From the NCBI GenBank assembly GCA_963760735.1, contig CAVXEB010000004.1, forward strand, positions 1,984,001 to 2,048,000: a DNA stretch of 64,000 bases, read 5' to 3'. The stretch's first letter is position 1; every line of letters begins with the position of its first letter. Shown piece by piece: positions 8,295 through 19,535 of this stretch. The notes beneath the pieces are model-generated. The model was not told where the DNA came from. It was given only the letters and a program-made list of their open reading frames with translations, and ran no database searches. Origin of the DNA: CF-46 sp963760735 (GTDB lineage: Bacteria > Chloroflexota > Limnocylindria > Limnocylindrales > CSP1-4). Position numbers and translations under genes: made by a program.

Positions 8295-8942
8295 TCAATC
8301 CCCGGTCAACGAGTCCATCGCGAGGACGGCGCCGAGCTGCCCGAGGATCCGGCCGGTGGCGCCCCAGACATGGAGCCCGTCGATCCGGTAGCCGCCGTAG
8401 CGGAGCGGCCAATCGCCGATCGTCCGCTCGACGATCTCGACCGGCGCCGCGGGCAGGAACGCCTCGACCGGCGGGGTCAGGATCCGGGCGACCTCGTCGG
8501 CATTCGGGGCGAGGTCGGGCGCGCGGCCGGCGACCGCCACGACCGGGGTGATCCGAAAGTCGCTGACCGGGATGAAGACCTCGTCGAGCGGGCCGACGAT
8601 CCGGAGGTCGGCGGCGTCGGCGTCCAGGCCGACCTCCTCGCCGGCCTCGCGGAGCGCGGTGGCGGACGCGTCGGCATCGATGGCCTCTGCCTTACCGCCG
8701 GGGAAGCTGACCTCGCCGCCGTGGTGGCCGTCGTAGCTCCGTCGCTCGGTGAGGACGAGCCGCGCCCGGCCCGCGGCGTCCGGATAGACAAGGACGAGGA
8801 CGGCGGCCGGACGGGCCGTGGTCGACGGGGCGAGACGCGGGCGCAGACGGCCGTCGGTGAAGACCGGCATCAGCTCCGCCCGCCCTCCCGGGAGCGGCGT
8901 CGGCAGAATCCGGAGTCGCTCGAGCGCCTCGTCGAACTGCAC
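8295..8942 (-). CDS. Nudix hydrolase, CoA pyrophosphatase-like
   Basis: A 215-residue protein with a full Nudix box: GGKAEAIDADASATALREAG followed by EEVGLD (Gx5Ex7REUxEExGU). The upstream segment TERRSYDGHHGGEVSFPGG matches the CoA-diphosphatase (CoaseNudT7/YeaB) motif LLxxRxxxLxxHxGxVxFPGG, so hydrolysis of CoA or acyl-CoA to phosphopantetheine and 3',5'-ADP is the best guess. GTG start at 8942, only 8 bases after the clpB stop, so it belongs to the heat-shock transcript. Its presence there suggests cofactor clean-up under stress (inference). Confidence 0.85.
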   Translation of the reverse strand: MQFDEALERLRILPTPLPGGRAELMPVFTDGRLRPRLAPSTTARPAAVLVLVYPDAAGRARLVLTERRSYDGHHGGEVSFPGGKAEAIDADASATALREAGEEVGLDADAADLRIVGPLDEVFIPVSDFRITPVVAVAGRAPDLAPNADEVARILTPPVEAFLPAAPVEIVERTIGDWPLRYGGYRIDGLHVWGATGRILGQLGAVLAMDSLTGD

Positions 8943-8950
8943 GCGGGTCG

Positions 8951-11722
<2,772 letters not shown>

Positions 11723-11777
11723 GGACATGGCCTCCGATGGGCAGTTCGGGTGCGGGCTCCGTCTGCGGTGGCTGGAT

Positions 11778-12848
11778 TCAGTTGGCGGTCCGGGGGTCGG
11801 GCTGGTCGATCGCCTCGACGAGGGTCCGGGCAGCCTCCGCGGCCCGCCCGTCGAGCTTCGTCGGGAGGACGACCCGGACGCGGACGTAGAGGTCGCCGGC
11901 GCCCTCACCCCGGAGGCGCGGCATCCCCTGGCCCTTGAGCCGGAAGCGGTGGCCGTTCTGGGTTCCCGACGGGATCTTCAGCAGGACCCTGCCGCGGAGT
12001 GTCGTGACCGGCACCTCACCGCCGAGCAGGGCCTCGGCGAGGGTGATCGGCAGCTCGCGCTCGAGATCGGCTCCCTTCCGGGTGAACACCGGGTGCGGTC
12101 GGACCTTGATCCGCACGACGAGGTCGCCGCCGAGCGGCCCCTGGCCGGTCAGCTTGACCTTCGTCCCGTCATCGGCGCCCTTCGGGATCGTGATGTCGAG
12201 CCGGCGCCCGTCGATCTCGACCCGACGGGTGGTGCCGTGGTACGCCTCCTCGAGGCTGATCTCCGCGACGGCCTCGGCGGTCGCGCCGCGACCCGCGGCC
12301 GCTCCGGACGTGGCGCCGCCCGCCATCCGGGAGCGGGTTGACCCTCCAGTCGCGCCCGGCTGGTTCAGGCCCATCTCGGCGAGGATGTCGTCGAATGACT
12401 GCCCGCCGGTCGGCCGGCGGCCGCGGCCCGGGCCGGTTCCACCCGAGGCCGGCTCGGCGTCGCCGCCGAAGAAGACCCGGAAGAAGTCAGAGAACTCGCC
12501 CGGGTCACCGCTGCTGCGGAACTCGTACCGGACGTTGCCGGCGCCGCCCTGGCGGCTTGCGCCGCCCGCGTGGCGCGCGAACGGGCCGCCGGCCGCGTCG
12601 GGATCGACGCCTGCCCGCGAGTACGCTTCCCAGTCCTTGCCGAGGCGGTCGTACTTCTTCCGCTTGTCGGGATCGGACAGGACGGCGTTCGCCTCGTTGA
12701 TCGCCTTGAAGCGACGCTCGGCGGTCTGGTCGCCCGGCTTCTTGTCGGGATGATGCTCGCGGGCGAGCTTCCGGAACGCCTTCTTGATGTCCGCCTGGCT
12801 GGCGGACCGAGGCACCCCGAGCGTCTCGTAGTAGTCCTGGTAATCCAC
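11778..12848 (-). CDS. DnaJ/CbpA-type Hsp40 co-chaperone without zinc finger
   Basis: Stimulates DnaK ATPase and delivers clients. J domain in residues 1-70 with HPD at 33-35 (EHHPDKKPGD); a Gly-rich linker (about 75-180, including GGAGNVRYEF, FFRVFFGGDAEP and QSFDDILAEMG); then two C-terminal peptide-binding barrels containing DITIPKGADDGTKVKLTGQG and VLLKIPSGTQNGHRFRLKGQG. No CxxCxGxG repeats are present, so this is a type II (CbpA) J protein. 356 residues. GTG start. It lies between lon and clpB on one strand; no dnaK or grpE is in the window. Confidence 0.92.
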   Translation of the reverse strand: MDYQDYYETLGVPRSASQADIKKAFRKLAREHHPDKKPGDQTAERRFKAINEANAVLSDPDKRKKYDRLGKDWEAYSRAGVDPDAAGGPFARHAGGASRQGGAGNVRYEFRSSGDPGEFSDFFRVFFGGDAEPASGGTGPGRGRRPTGGQSFDDILAEMGLNQPGATGGSTRSRMAGGATSGAAAGRGATAEAVAEISLEEAYHGTTRRVEIDGRRLDITIPKGADDGTKVKLTGQGPLGGDLVVRIKVRPHPVFTRKGADLERELPITLAEALLGGEVPVTTLRGRVLLKIPSGTQNGHRFRLKGQGMPRLRGEGAGDLYVRVRVVLPTKLDGRAAEAARTLVEAIDQPDPRTAN

Positions 12849-12910
12849 TCGTCACCGTCCCGAGCGTCGGTCGCCGCCCTGGCGGGGACGCCGGGACGGC
12901 GACGCATGCT

Positions 12911-15445
12911 TCACCTCGTGGTCACGCCCTCGCGAACGACGACCGGCGGCTGGTCCGTCGGCGGGAACGGCGTCCGTCGGACGCGATCCTGTCGCTCGGG
13001 CTCCTCGGCAGGGGCATCGCCCGGCTTCACGACCTTCGGCGGCTCCTCGATGGCCAGGGCCTTCGGCTTGCGCCGCAGGGCGGCCTCGAGAGTCTGCTCC
13101 ATCGAGTCGACGAGGACGAGCTTCATCGACTTCCGGATCTCGTCCGGGATGTCGCGAAGGTCCTTCTCGTTCTTCCGCGGCAGGATCACCGTCTTCGCCC
13201 CGGCGAGATGCGCCGCCAGGATCTTCGACTTCAGCCCGCCGATCGGGAGGACGCGGCCGCGAAGGGTGATCTCGCCGGTCATCGCGACGTCCTTGCGGAC
13301 GGGGATGCCGGTGAGGCCGCTCACGATCGCGGTGGCCATCGTGATCCCGGCGGACGGGCCGTCCTTCGGGGTCGCCCCGGCCGGGACGTGGATGTGGAGC
13401 GTGTTCTTCTCGAACGTCTCGCGCGGGATGCCGAGCTCACGGGCGTGCGCTCGCGTCCACGACAGGCCGGCCCGGGCGGACTCCCGCATCACCTCGCCGA
13501 GCTGGCCGGTGAGGATGAAGTCCTCCTTGCCTTCCATCTTCGTGACCTCGATCGCGACGACGTCGCCGCCGACCTCGGTCACGACGAGACCCGTCGCCGA
13601 GCCCGTCTGGTCCTCGGCCTCGAGCTCGCCGTACTCGAACCGCGGCGGGCCGAGGTACTCGTTGAGCTTCTTGACGTCGATGACGGTCTTGCGCTTGCGG
13701 CCCTCGGCAACCTGCCGGGCGACCTTTCGCATGACGTTGGCGATCTCGCGCTCGAGGTTCCGGACGCCCGCCTCGTGGGTGTACGACCGGACGAGCTCGA
13801 TCATCGTGTCGTGGGGGATCTCGATGGTCTTCTCGGTCAGGCCGTGGTTCTTCATCTGCTTGGGGATGAGGAACCGCTTCCCGATCTCGATCTTCTCGGT
13901 CTCCGTGTAGCCCGGGAGGTGGACGATCTCCATCCGGTCGCGCAGCGGCGCCGGGATCGGATCGAGCAGGTTCGCAGTGGCGATGAACAGCACCTTGCTG
14001 AGGTCGAACGGCACCTCCAGGTAGTTGTCCTGGAAGCTGAAGTTCTGCTCCGGATCGAGGACCTCGAGCAGGGCGGACGACGGGTCGCCCCGGAAGTCCA
14101 TCCCGATCTTGTCGACCTCGTCGAGCATGAAGACCGGGTTGTTGGAGCCGGCCGTCTTGATGTTCTGGATGATCCGGCCGGGGAGCGCGCCGATGTAGGT
14201 GCGCCGGTGACCGCGGATCTCGGCCTCGTCGTGGATGCCACCGAGGCTCATCCGGACGAACTTGCGGCCCATCGCCTTCGCGATCGACTTGCCCAGGGAC
14301 GTCTTGCCTACGCCGGGCGGTCCGACGAATGCGAGAATCGGGCTGCGGATCTCGTCCGCGAGGGTGCGGACCGCGAGGTACTCGAGGATCCGCTCCTTGA
14401 TCTTCTCCAGGCCGTAGTGATCCTCCTCGAGGATCCGGGCGGCCTCCTTGATGTCGAGCTGGTCGTCGGTCGCGACGTTCCAGGGCAGCCCGACGAGCCA
14501 GTCGACGTAGGTCCGGATGACTCCGACCTCCGGCGACGCCGACGGGATGCGGCTCATCCGGTCGATCTCCTTGATCGCCCGGGTCTTGATCTCCTCCGGC
14601 ATGCCGGCCGCCTCGACCTTGTCGCGAAGCTCGTTGATCTCGGCCTGCTGGGGATCGTCCTCGCCGAGCTCGCGCTGGATGGCCTTGAGCTGCTCACGGA
14701 GGATGTACTCGCGCTGGGTCTTGTCCATCTCGGACTTGACCTCGGACTGGATCCGGCCCTTCAGCTCGAGGATCTCGATCTGGCGCGCGAGGAAGTTGCT
14801 GACCAGCTTCAGGCGCTCGGTGACCTCGACGGTCTCCAGCAGCTCCTGGCGCTGCTCGGTCGTCATGTCCGGGCTGTACGCGACCATGTCGGCGAGCAGC
14901 CCGGGCTCCGTGATGTTGCGAGCCGCGACCGCGGCCTCCGGCGGGACCGGGGCGCCGTTCGCGACGTACTGCTCGATCTGGGCCTGGACGGTCCGCATCA
15001 GGGCCTGGACCTCGAGGCTCCCGCCGCCCTCGTCGGGCAGCTCCTCGACGGTCGCCCGCAGATACGGCTCGTTCGACGCGAAGCCGACGAGCTTCAGGCG
15101 GGTCTGGCCCTGGACGATGGCCCGGACCGTCCCGTCCTGGAGCTGGACGACCTGGGCGATCTTCGCGAGGGTGCCGACGGTGTAGAGCTCGGACGGGGAC
15201 TCGATGTCCTCCTGCTCGGCGTGGCGTTGGGTGACGAGCGCGATCGGCCCGCCCTCCGCGACCGCGGCGTTCAGGGCGTTGACGGACTTCTCCCGCCCGA
15301 CCTGGAGCGGGACGATCATCTCCGGGAAGATGACGGTCTCGCGGAGCGCCACGAGCGGCAGCTCGCGCGGACCGGTCGTCTCCGGGGTGGTGGTGCTGGT
15401 GGGGTTCGGCTGGTCGTCCCGGTCGGGTGTCGGGCGCTTTGCCAT
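12911..15445 (-). CDS. lon: ATP-dependent protease Lon
   Basis: Cytoplasmic quality-control protease. The N-terminal LAN domain starts ELPLVALRETVIFPEMIVPL, followed by coiled coil, the AAA+ module with FVGPPGVGKTSLGKSIAKAM and the Walker B VFMLDEVDKIGMDFRGD, and the protease domain with the Ser in PKDGPSAGITMATA and the Lys in GRVLPIGGLKSKILAAHLAG. The C-terminal extension (after EQTLEAAL) is polar and proline rich. 844 residues. ATG at 15445 has AGGAG 7 bases upstream; a TTG one codon earlier is less likely. 76 bases downstream of hspR. Confidence 0.96.
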   Translation of the reverse strand: MAKRPTPDRDDQPNPTSTTTPETTGPRELPLVALRETVIFPEMIVPLQVGREKSVNALNAAVAEGGPIALVTQRHAEQEDIESPSELYTVGTLAKIAQVVQLQDGTVRAIVQGQTRLKLVGFASNEPYLRATVEELPDEGGGSLEVQALMRTVQAQIEQYVANGAPVPPEAAVAARNITEPGLLADMVAYSPDMTTEQRQELLETVEVTERLKLVSNFLARQIEILELKGRIQSEVKSEMDKTQREYILREQLKAIQRELGEDDPQQAEINELRDKVEAAGMPEEIKTRAIKEIDRMSRIPSASPEVGVIRTYVDWLVGLPWNVATDDQLDIKEAARILEEDHYGLEKIKERILEYLAVRTLADEIRSPILAFVGPPGVGKTSLGKSIAKAMGRKFVRMSLGGIHDEAEIRGHRRTYIGALPGRIIQNIKTAGSNNPVFMLDEVDKIGMDFRGDPSSALLEVLDPEQNFSFQDNYLEVPFDLSKVLFIATANLLDPIPAPLRDRMEIVHLPGYTETEKIEIGKRFLIPKQMKNHGLTEKTIEIPHDTMIELVRSYTHEAGVRNLEREIANVMRKVARQVAEGRKRKTVIDVKKLNEYLGPPRFEYGELEAEDQTGSATGLVVTEVGGDVVAIEVTKMEGKEDFILTGQLGEVMRESARAGLSWTRAHARELGIPRETFEKNTLHIHVPAGATPKDGPSAGITMATAIVSGLTGIPVRKDVAMTGEITLRGRVLPIGGLKSKILAAHLAGAKTVILPRKNEKDLRDIPDEIRKSMKLVLVDSMEQTLEAALRRKPKALAIEEPPKVVKPGDAPAEEPERQDRVRRTPFPPTDQPPVVVREGVTTR

Positions 15446-15521
15446 CAAGAATCTCCTGTCGATGTCGAGATCATCCGCCCTCGCGGGGCGATCGGGTAGT
15501 AGCGGAAGTCACTGGTCTGGT

Positions 15522-15920
15522 TCACCGATCGTCCGGCACTCCCGTTGTACGGGCGACCGGTCGCGCCGGTTCGGCGGTCGTCTTGGACGCCTCGTCGGCG
15601 GCCGATTGCTCGGCCTGGCGGCGGACGCCTTCGTCATAGAGCGCTTCGAGGACCCGCGTCCCCAGCCGCTCTTCCAGCTCGAACAGGAGCCGGATGCCGG
15701 CAAGGTTGACCCCGCGCTCGCGGGTCAGGTGACGGATCCAGGTGATGCGGCGGATGTCCTCGTCGCTGTAGAGACGGATGTTCGTCGGGGTCCGGGCGGG
15801 GCAGATCAGGCCCTCGTCCTCGTAGATCCGGAGCGTCCGCGGATGTGCCGCGACGATTCCGGCCGCGACGCTGATCACATAGACCGGGCGCCGTGAATCG
15901 CGCTCGATCCGGTCGGCCAC
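15522..15920 (-). CDS. hspR: heat-shock repressor HspR (MerR family)
   Basis: 132 residues. A winged-helix MerR DNA-binding domain: PVYVISVAAGIVAAHPRTLR (helix-turn-helix), IYEDEGLICPARTPTNIRLY (wing), SDEDIRRITWIRHLTRERGV, then NLAGIRLLFELEERL, which together are the diagnostic HspR core, and a disordered acidic-to-polar tail. HspR represses chaperone and protease genes by binding HAIR palindromes, with DnaK as co-repressor in actinobacteria. Here it leads a block with lon, cbpA and clpB, and a HAIR-like site lies upstream at 16082-16102, implying autoregulation of the whole block. Confidence 0.93.
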   Translation of the reverse strand: MADRIERDSRRPVYVISVAAGIVAAHPRTLRIYEDEGLICPARTPTNIRLYSDEDIRRITWIRHLTRERGVNLAGIRLLFELEERLGTRVLEALYDEGVRRQAEQSAADEASKTTAEPARPVARTTGVPDDR

Positions 15921-15923
15921 GGC

Positions 15924-16004
15924 TCAGCTCCCCGCGGTCTGCTCGTCGCCGAGGCGGAGATGCCGTTGGTCGTCGAGCGGGGCGGGACGGTGCACGAAGC
16001 CCAT
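15924..16004 (-). CDS. 26-codon leader ORF ahead of hspR
   Basis: A short ORF (begins MGFVHRPAPLDD, ends TAGS) with a strong AGGAGGG ribosome site 10 bases before its ATG. Its TGA is 3 bases from the hspR ATG, and the hspR ribosome site (GGGGAG) lies inside it, so ribosomes finishing here would re-initiate on hspR. It could be a coupling peptide or a vestigial gene. It is too short to assign a function. Confidence 0.45.
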   Translation of the reverse strand: MGFVHRPAPLDDQRHLRLGDEQTAGS

Positions 16005-16071
16005 CGTCGTGAACCCTCCTGTGGTGGTTGCGAATCGGGTCGGGCGGGTCGCCGCCGGTGGAACACGAGGA

Positions 16072-16102
16072 AGCCTAGAACCCTGACAATGGCGTTGTCA
16101 AG
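16072..16102 (-). promoter_or_regulatory. hspR-operon promoter overlapped by a HAIR-like operator
   Basis: Read on the minus strand: CTTGACA-N7-TGTCAGG (16102-16082), the 7-N7-7 geometry of the HspR HAIR site (consensus CTTGAGT-N7-ACTCAAG) with one mismatch between arms. TTGACA doubles as a perfect -35, followed after 18 bases by TAGGCT (16077-16072) as -10. HspR bound here would block RNA polymerase. Confidence 0.7.
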
Positions 16103-16188
16103 GATGTTTCGATTCCTTTGTCCCCCCTTCGCGCCGGCCCGATGAGCGCGCGCCGCGGGTCAGCCGTCGACGAGGGCCTGATCCATCG

Positions 16189-17358
16189 TCAGGCGACGCC
16201 GGCCGCGACGTCCGCCTCGGACGGGGCCGGCCGGCCGACGAACCGCACGACGACCGTGCTGACGGCGATGCTCACGGCGACTGCCGAAACGAGCGCGACA
16301 TAGATCTCGCCGGCGATTGCCCCGGCCGCGATCGCCGCGGAGCCGAGCACGAATGAGAACTCGCCGATCTGGCCGAGGCCGACCGCGAGCTGGGTCGGGC
16401 GAACGGGCAGCTTCGCTGCGCGCGCCAGGGCCCACGCGACGGCGACCTTCGCGACGACGATCAGGACGAGGAACGTCGCGAGCCAGCCGAGGCCGCGGCC
16501 GAGCGACGCGGGCTCGATCAGGGTCCCGATCGCGACGAAGAACAGGACGGCGAACAGGTCCCGGAACGGGAGCAACCGGCGGCGGGCTTCGGCCGCCTCC
16601 GCGCTCTCGGTCACCGCGAGCCCGCCGACGAACGCCGCCAGCGCGAGCGGCACGCCGAAGACCGCCGAGCCGACGCCCGCCAGCGCGAGCCCGCTCGCCA
16701 CCGACGTGATGAGGAACAGATCGTGCTCGGCGTGCAGCGCGCGCAGGACGATCGGCAGGACGCGCGCGACCGCCAGGGCGAGGACGACGAAGGCCACGAG
16801 CCCCGCCGCAGACTGGTCGAGCGGCCTGCCGGCGACCCCGAGCAGGGCGAGCAGCACCGCCGCGATCGCGACACCGGTGCTGTCCTGGAGCGCGCTCCAC
16901 CCGAGGAGGGCGTCCTCGGTCGACTTGTCCGTCGTCCGGCGCCGGCTCTTCGTGATGTTGACGATGACGACGGACGACGAGAGAGCGACCGACAGGCCGA
17001 GCAGGGCCGCCGGCAGGATGGGCAGCCCGAGGACCATGAAGACCGCGCCGGCGATCACGGTCGAGAGGATCGTCTGGACCGGCGCGGCGACGATCAAACC
17101 GCGCTGCTCCGAGCGGATCCGGAGGAGATCGACCTCGATCCCCACCTCGAACAGGAGGAGGACGACGCCCAGGTCGGCGAGGAGCTGGAGCTGCTCGCGA
17201 TCGGCAACGTAGCCGGGTGTGAACGGCGAGACGACGACCCCGAGGGCGAGATAGCCGACGACCGCCGGCAGCCCGACCCGGCGCGCCAGGAACCCGGCGG
17301 CCACTGCGGCCAGCAGCAGGACGCCGATCTCGAGGATGGGCCCGGCGGTGTGCTCCAT
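16189..17358 (-). CDS. CPA2-type cation:proton antiporter (Kef-like membrane subunit)
   Basis: A 389-residue membrane protein with about 12 hydrophobic helices. It begins with GPILEIGVLLLAAVAAGFLA, then GLPAVVGYLALGVVVSP and ADLGVVLLLFEVGIEVDLL, the Kef/CPA2 signature, plus SVALSSSVVIVNITKS and GWSALQDSTGVAIAAVLLAL with the transport-site Asp. It lacks the C-terminal RCK domain found in KefB/KefC; two separate RCK proteins are encoded just upstream on the same strand. Likely K+(Na+)/H+ exchange. A TACCAT hexamer 6 bases before the ATG suggests its own leaderless promoter. Confidence 0.88.
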   Translation of the reverse strand: MEHTAGPILEIGVLLLAAVAAGFLARRVGLPAVVGYLALGVVVSPFTPGYVADREQLQLLADLGVVLLLFEVGIEVDLLRIRSEQRGLIVAAPVQTILSTVIAGAVFMVLGLPILPAALLGLSVALSSSVVIVNITKSRRRTTDKSTEDALLGWSALQDSTGVAIAAVLLALLGVAGRPLDQSAAGLVAFVVLALAVARVLPIVLRALHAEHDLFLITSVASGLALAGVGSAVFGVPLALAAFVGGLAVTESAEAAEARRRLLPFRDLFAVLFFVAIGTLIEPASLGRGLGWLATFLVLIVVAKVAVAWALARAAKLPVRPTQLAVGLGQIGEFSFVLGSAAIAAGAIAGEIYVALVSAVAVSIAVSTVVVRFVGRPAPSEADVAAGVA

Positions 17359-17364
17359 CGACGG

Positions 17365-17370
17365 ATGGTA
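17365..17370 (-). promoter_or_regulatory. -10 box of a leaderless promoter for the CPA2 gene
   Basis: TACCAT on the minus strand, 6 bases from the ATG at 17358. Confidence 0.45.
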
Positions 17371-17411
17371 GCGGGCCGGGTCCGGTCCGCCTCAGCGGCG
17401 ACCGGGCGGGT

Positions 17412-18092
17412 TCAGCGCGTGGCAGTGCCTGCCGCGTCGCCGATCAGCTGGTCGTGCAGGAGGTCCTGGCACTCGCCCTTGCCGATCGCGATGACCTTGT
17501 CGCCCTCCTCGAGCACCATGTCCGGCCGGAGCGGGGTCGCGACGCCGTCGCGGATCACCGCGAACAGCGAGCAGCCCTCCGGGATGGGGATGTCCTTCGG
17601 CGCCCGGCCGATCGCGGGCGACCCCGCCTGGAGGTGCGCCTCGATCAGCTCCAGCTCGCCCTCGCCGAGGGCGGCCAGGTGGAGGAGCTCGTGGACGGGG
17701 ATGTCCTGCTCGATCGAGCCGAGGATCATCCGGGTCGGGCTGATCAGCTCGTCGACCCCGAGGTGCTTGAAGAGCTCCTCGTTCTTCGGGTTGTTGACCC
17801 GGGCGATCGTCCGCGGGACGTCGAAGTGGTGCTTGGCCATCTGGCAGATGACGAGGTTGTCCTCATCGTCGCCGGTGACCGCGGCCACGATGTCGGCCCG
17901 GTTGGCGCCGGCCTCCGCGAGGTACTTGCCCTCGCAGCCGTCGTGGGAGATGACGATCGAGCCGATCTCGTCGGCGATCTGGTTGGCGCGGTCGCGGTCC
18001 TTCTCCATGAGGACGACCTCGTGGCCGCTGTCGATGAGCTCCTTGGTGAGGTAGTAGCCGACCTTGCCGCCACCGATGACGAGCACGAACAC
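17412..18092 (-). CDS. TrkA-like RCK protein (RCK_N + RCK_C)
   Basis: 226 residues. An N-terminal NAD-binding Rossmann domain (MFVLVIGGGKVGYYLTKEL, with the acidic strand end VVLMEKDRDRA) and a C-terminal TrkA-C domain ending MVLEEGDKVIAIGKGE. Such proteins gate potassium channels or antiporters in response to NAD(H), ATP or c-di-AMP. Located 5 bases after the second RCK gene and upstream of the CPA2 antiporter, so it may be the detached regulatory subunit of that antiporter, or of a Trk-type channel elsewhere. GTG start. Confidence 0.88.
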   Translation of the reverse strand: MFVLVIGGGKVGYYLTKELIDSGHEVVLMEKDRDRANQIADEIGSIVISHDGCEGKYLAEAGANRADIVAAVTGDDEDNLVICQMAKHHFDVPRTIARVNNPKNEELFKHLGVDELISPTRMILGSIEQDIPVHELLHLAALGEGELELIEAHLQAGSPAIGRAPKDIPIPEGCSLFAVIRDGVATPLRPDMVLEEGDKVIAIGKGECQDLLHDQLIGDAAGTATR

Positions 18093-18097
18093 GGGAA

Positions 18098-18685
18098 TCA
18101 GCCCTCCCGGGCGTTGACCGACGCGACCGGCATCGGGGCGGTGCCATTCGGAGACGAGAACGCGGTCGGGGCGGGGCTGCCGGTCGGCGGGGTGGCGACC
18201 GCGCCTCCGGGCTCATCCGTGCCGCTGTGGTGCTCGCCACCCGGGTGCTGACCGGTCGGGCCCGACAAGCCGGGTCCGAAGGTCAGGCCGAGCCCGACGA
18301 AGTCGCTGACCGCCGTCGCCATGAGGTTCGTCCGGCAAAGGGTCGCGAGGCCGAGATCGGCATAGGCGGCGGCCCGCACCGGGTCGTTGACCTTCGCGAT
18401 CACCTGCTTCGCCCCGAGCGCCTCCGTGGCGAGCTGGGCGGCCATCACGTTCCGGTTGTCGCCCTCGGTCATCGCCATGAACAGGTCGGCGCCCTCGGCA
18501 CCGGCCCGCCGCAGCGTGTCCTCGTCGGTCCCGTCGCCGCGGATCGCGGCGCCGCGGAACGAGCCGGGCAGGCGGTCGAAGGCCGAGGTGGAGGTGTCGA
18601 TGACGATCACCTCGTGCCCCGCCTTGTCGAAGGTGTCGGCGAGGACCGAGCCGACCCGGCCGCACCCGACGATGACGCTTTTCAC
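18098..18685 (-). CDS. TrkA-like RCK_N protein with disordered tail
   Basis: 195 residues. Rossmann fold MKSVIVGCGRVGSVLADTFD with the acidic strand end VIVIDTSTSAFDRL, and the helix-rich remainder of RCK_N up to about residue 135 (CRTNLMATAVSDFVGLGLTF). Instead of RCK_C, it has about 60 residues rich in Gly, Pro, Ser and Ala that look unstructured. GTG start within a GTGA overlap with the UspA gene, and a GAGGAG ribosome site. The pair of unequal RCK proteins resembles two-protein Ktr/Trk regulatory sets. Confidence 0.85.
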   Translation of the reverse strand: MKSVIVGCGRVGSVLADTFDKAGHEVIVIDTSTSAFDRLPGSFRGAAIRGDGTDEDTLRRAGAEGADLFMAMTEGDNRNVMAAQLATEALGAKQVIAKVNDPVRAAAYADLGLATLCRTNLMATAVSDFVGLGLTFGPGLSGPTGQHPGGEHHSGTDEPGGAVATPPTGSPAPTAFSSPNGTAPMPVASVNAREG

Positions 18686-19143
18686 TTGTTCTCCTCTTGG
18701 ATCGGCTCACGCACGACCCAGACTGCGCAGGGGGCGTTCTTCAGGATGTACGAAATCGTCCGGCCGATCGCGAAGTCCCCACCGAACTTCGTCCGGTATG
18801 CCAATCCGACGACAAGCAGGTCGGCCTCCCGCTCGACCGCTTCGTCGACCAGGGCCGCCCCCACGTCGCGGGCCTGGAGCAGGATGGGCTCGAGCTTCAC
18901 CCCCGCCGCCTCGGCGGTCCCTTCGGCCAGGTCGAGCACCTGCTGGATTTCCTCGGAACGGCCGGCGACGTCGATGTCGAGCGGCATGGACCAGTCCACC
19001 TCCACGACGTGGACGCCGATCAGCTCGGCCTTGCTGGCCCTGCCGATCTCCGCGACCAGCCGGATCAGCCGCATCCCGTTGGGATGTCCCGACAGCGCCA
19101 CGACGGCACGCCGGAACGGGGGAGCGGCGGTGGGCTCTGGCAC
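18682..19143 (-). CDS. universal stress protein (UspA family)
   Basis: About 153 residues with the Usp alpha/beta fold: RRAVVALSGHPNGMRLIRLV at the start, VDEAVEREADLLVVGLAY, then the ATP-loop-like region FAIGRTISYILKNAPCAVWVV. The usual G-2X-G-9X-G(S/T) loop reads AYRTKFGGDFAIGRTIS, a degenerate form. I prefer GTG at 19143 because TAGAGT lies 7 bases before it (leaderless); an ATG at 19167 is the alternative and would add 8 residues. It overlaps the RCK gene by 4 bases, linking stress sensing to potassium transport. Confidence 0.83.
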   Translation of the reverse strand: MPEPTAAPPFRRAVVALSGHPNGMRLIRLVAEIGRASKAELIGVHVVEVDWSMPLDIDVAGRSEEIQQVLDLAEGTAEAAGVKLEPILLQARDVGAALVDEAVEREADLLVVGLAYRTKFGGDFAIGRTISYILKNAPCAVWVVREPIQEENK

Positions 19144-19150
19144 GGCCGGG

Positions 19151-19156
19151 ACTCTA
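19151..19156 (-). promoter_or_regulatory. -10 box of a leaderless promoter for the usp-trk genes
   Basis: TAGAGT on the minus strand, 7 bases from the GTG at 19143. If the ATG at 19167 is the true start, this hexamer is coding. Confidence 0.4.
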
Positions 19157-19319
19157 CCACTGTTCATTGGCTGTCGCGCCTGGACGACGGTGGACTGCGT
19201 TGCCGGCTGCGCTGCTGGTCACGGGCGTTTGGGGCCGCTCGCTCCGCTGCTCTCCGGCGCCTTGCCACCGTCGCCCATGCGCGACGAACGCAGTGGCGCG
19301 GTCCACCCTCGCTTGGCGC

Positions 19320-19486
19320 CGTTTCTGTCAAATGACCCCCAGGCGGGCGTTCGTCAGCGGGTTCTCGTCAACCGACCACGTTGGGGGTCGGATGACGGAA
19401 CGTCGCCTGCGATCCGTGCGTGGCGGGGATCGGCGTCCGGTGGATCCCGTGACGAATGCCCGGGTGGCGGCCGGATGACAGAAACG
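19320..19486. repeat. intergenic inverted-repeat element, copy A
   Basis: A 167-bp element bounded by perfect 11-base inverted ends (CGTTTCTGTCA ... TGACAGAAACG). Inside each end a second matching block appears inverted (GGGCGTTCGTCA on the left, TGACGAATGCCC on the right), and a central GGGGGTCGGATGACGGAA is shared with copy B at 28002-28163. It occupies most of the 392-base gap between usp and the KimA gene; the rest of that gap (19144-19319, 19487-19535) holds nothing I recognise apart from the usp promoter. No coding potential is apparent. Confidence 0.7.
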
Positions 19487-19535
19487 CAGGGGTCCGTGCC
19501 GGGACGGTGACGTGGCCCGGAACGAGGAACCGCGA

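Noticed and set aside
13208..15499. Plus-strand frame of about 763 codons opposite lon
   Set aside because: Antisense shadow; lon is unambiguous.
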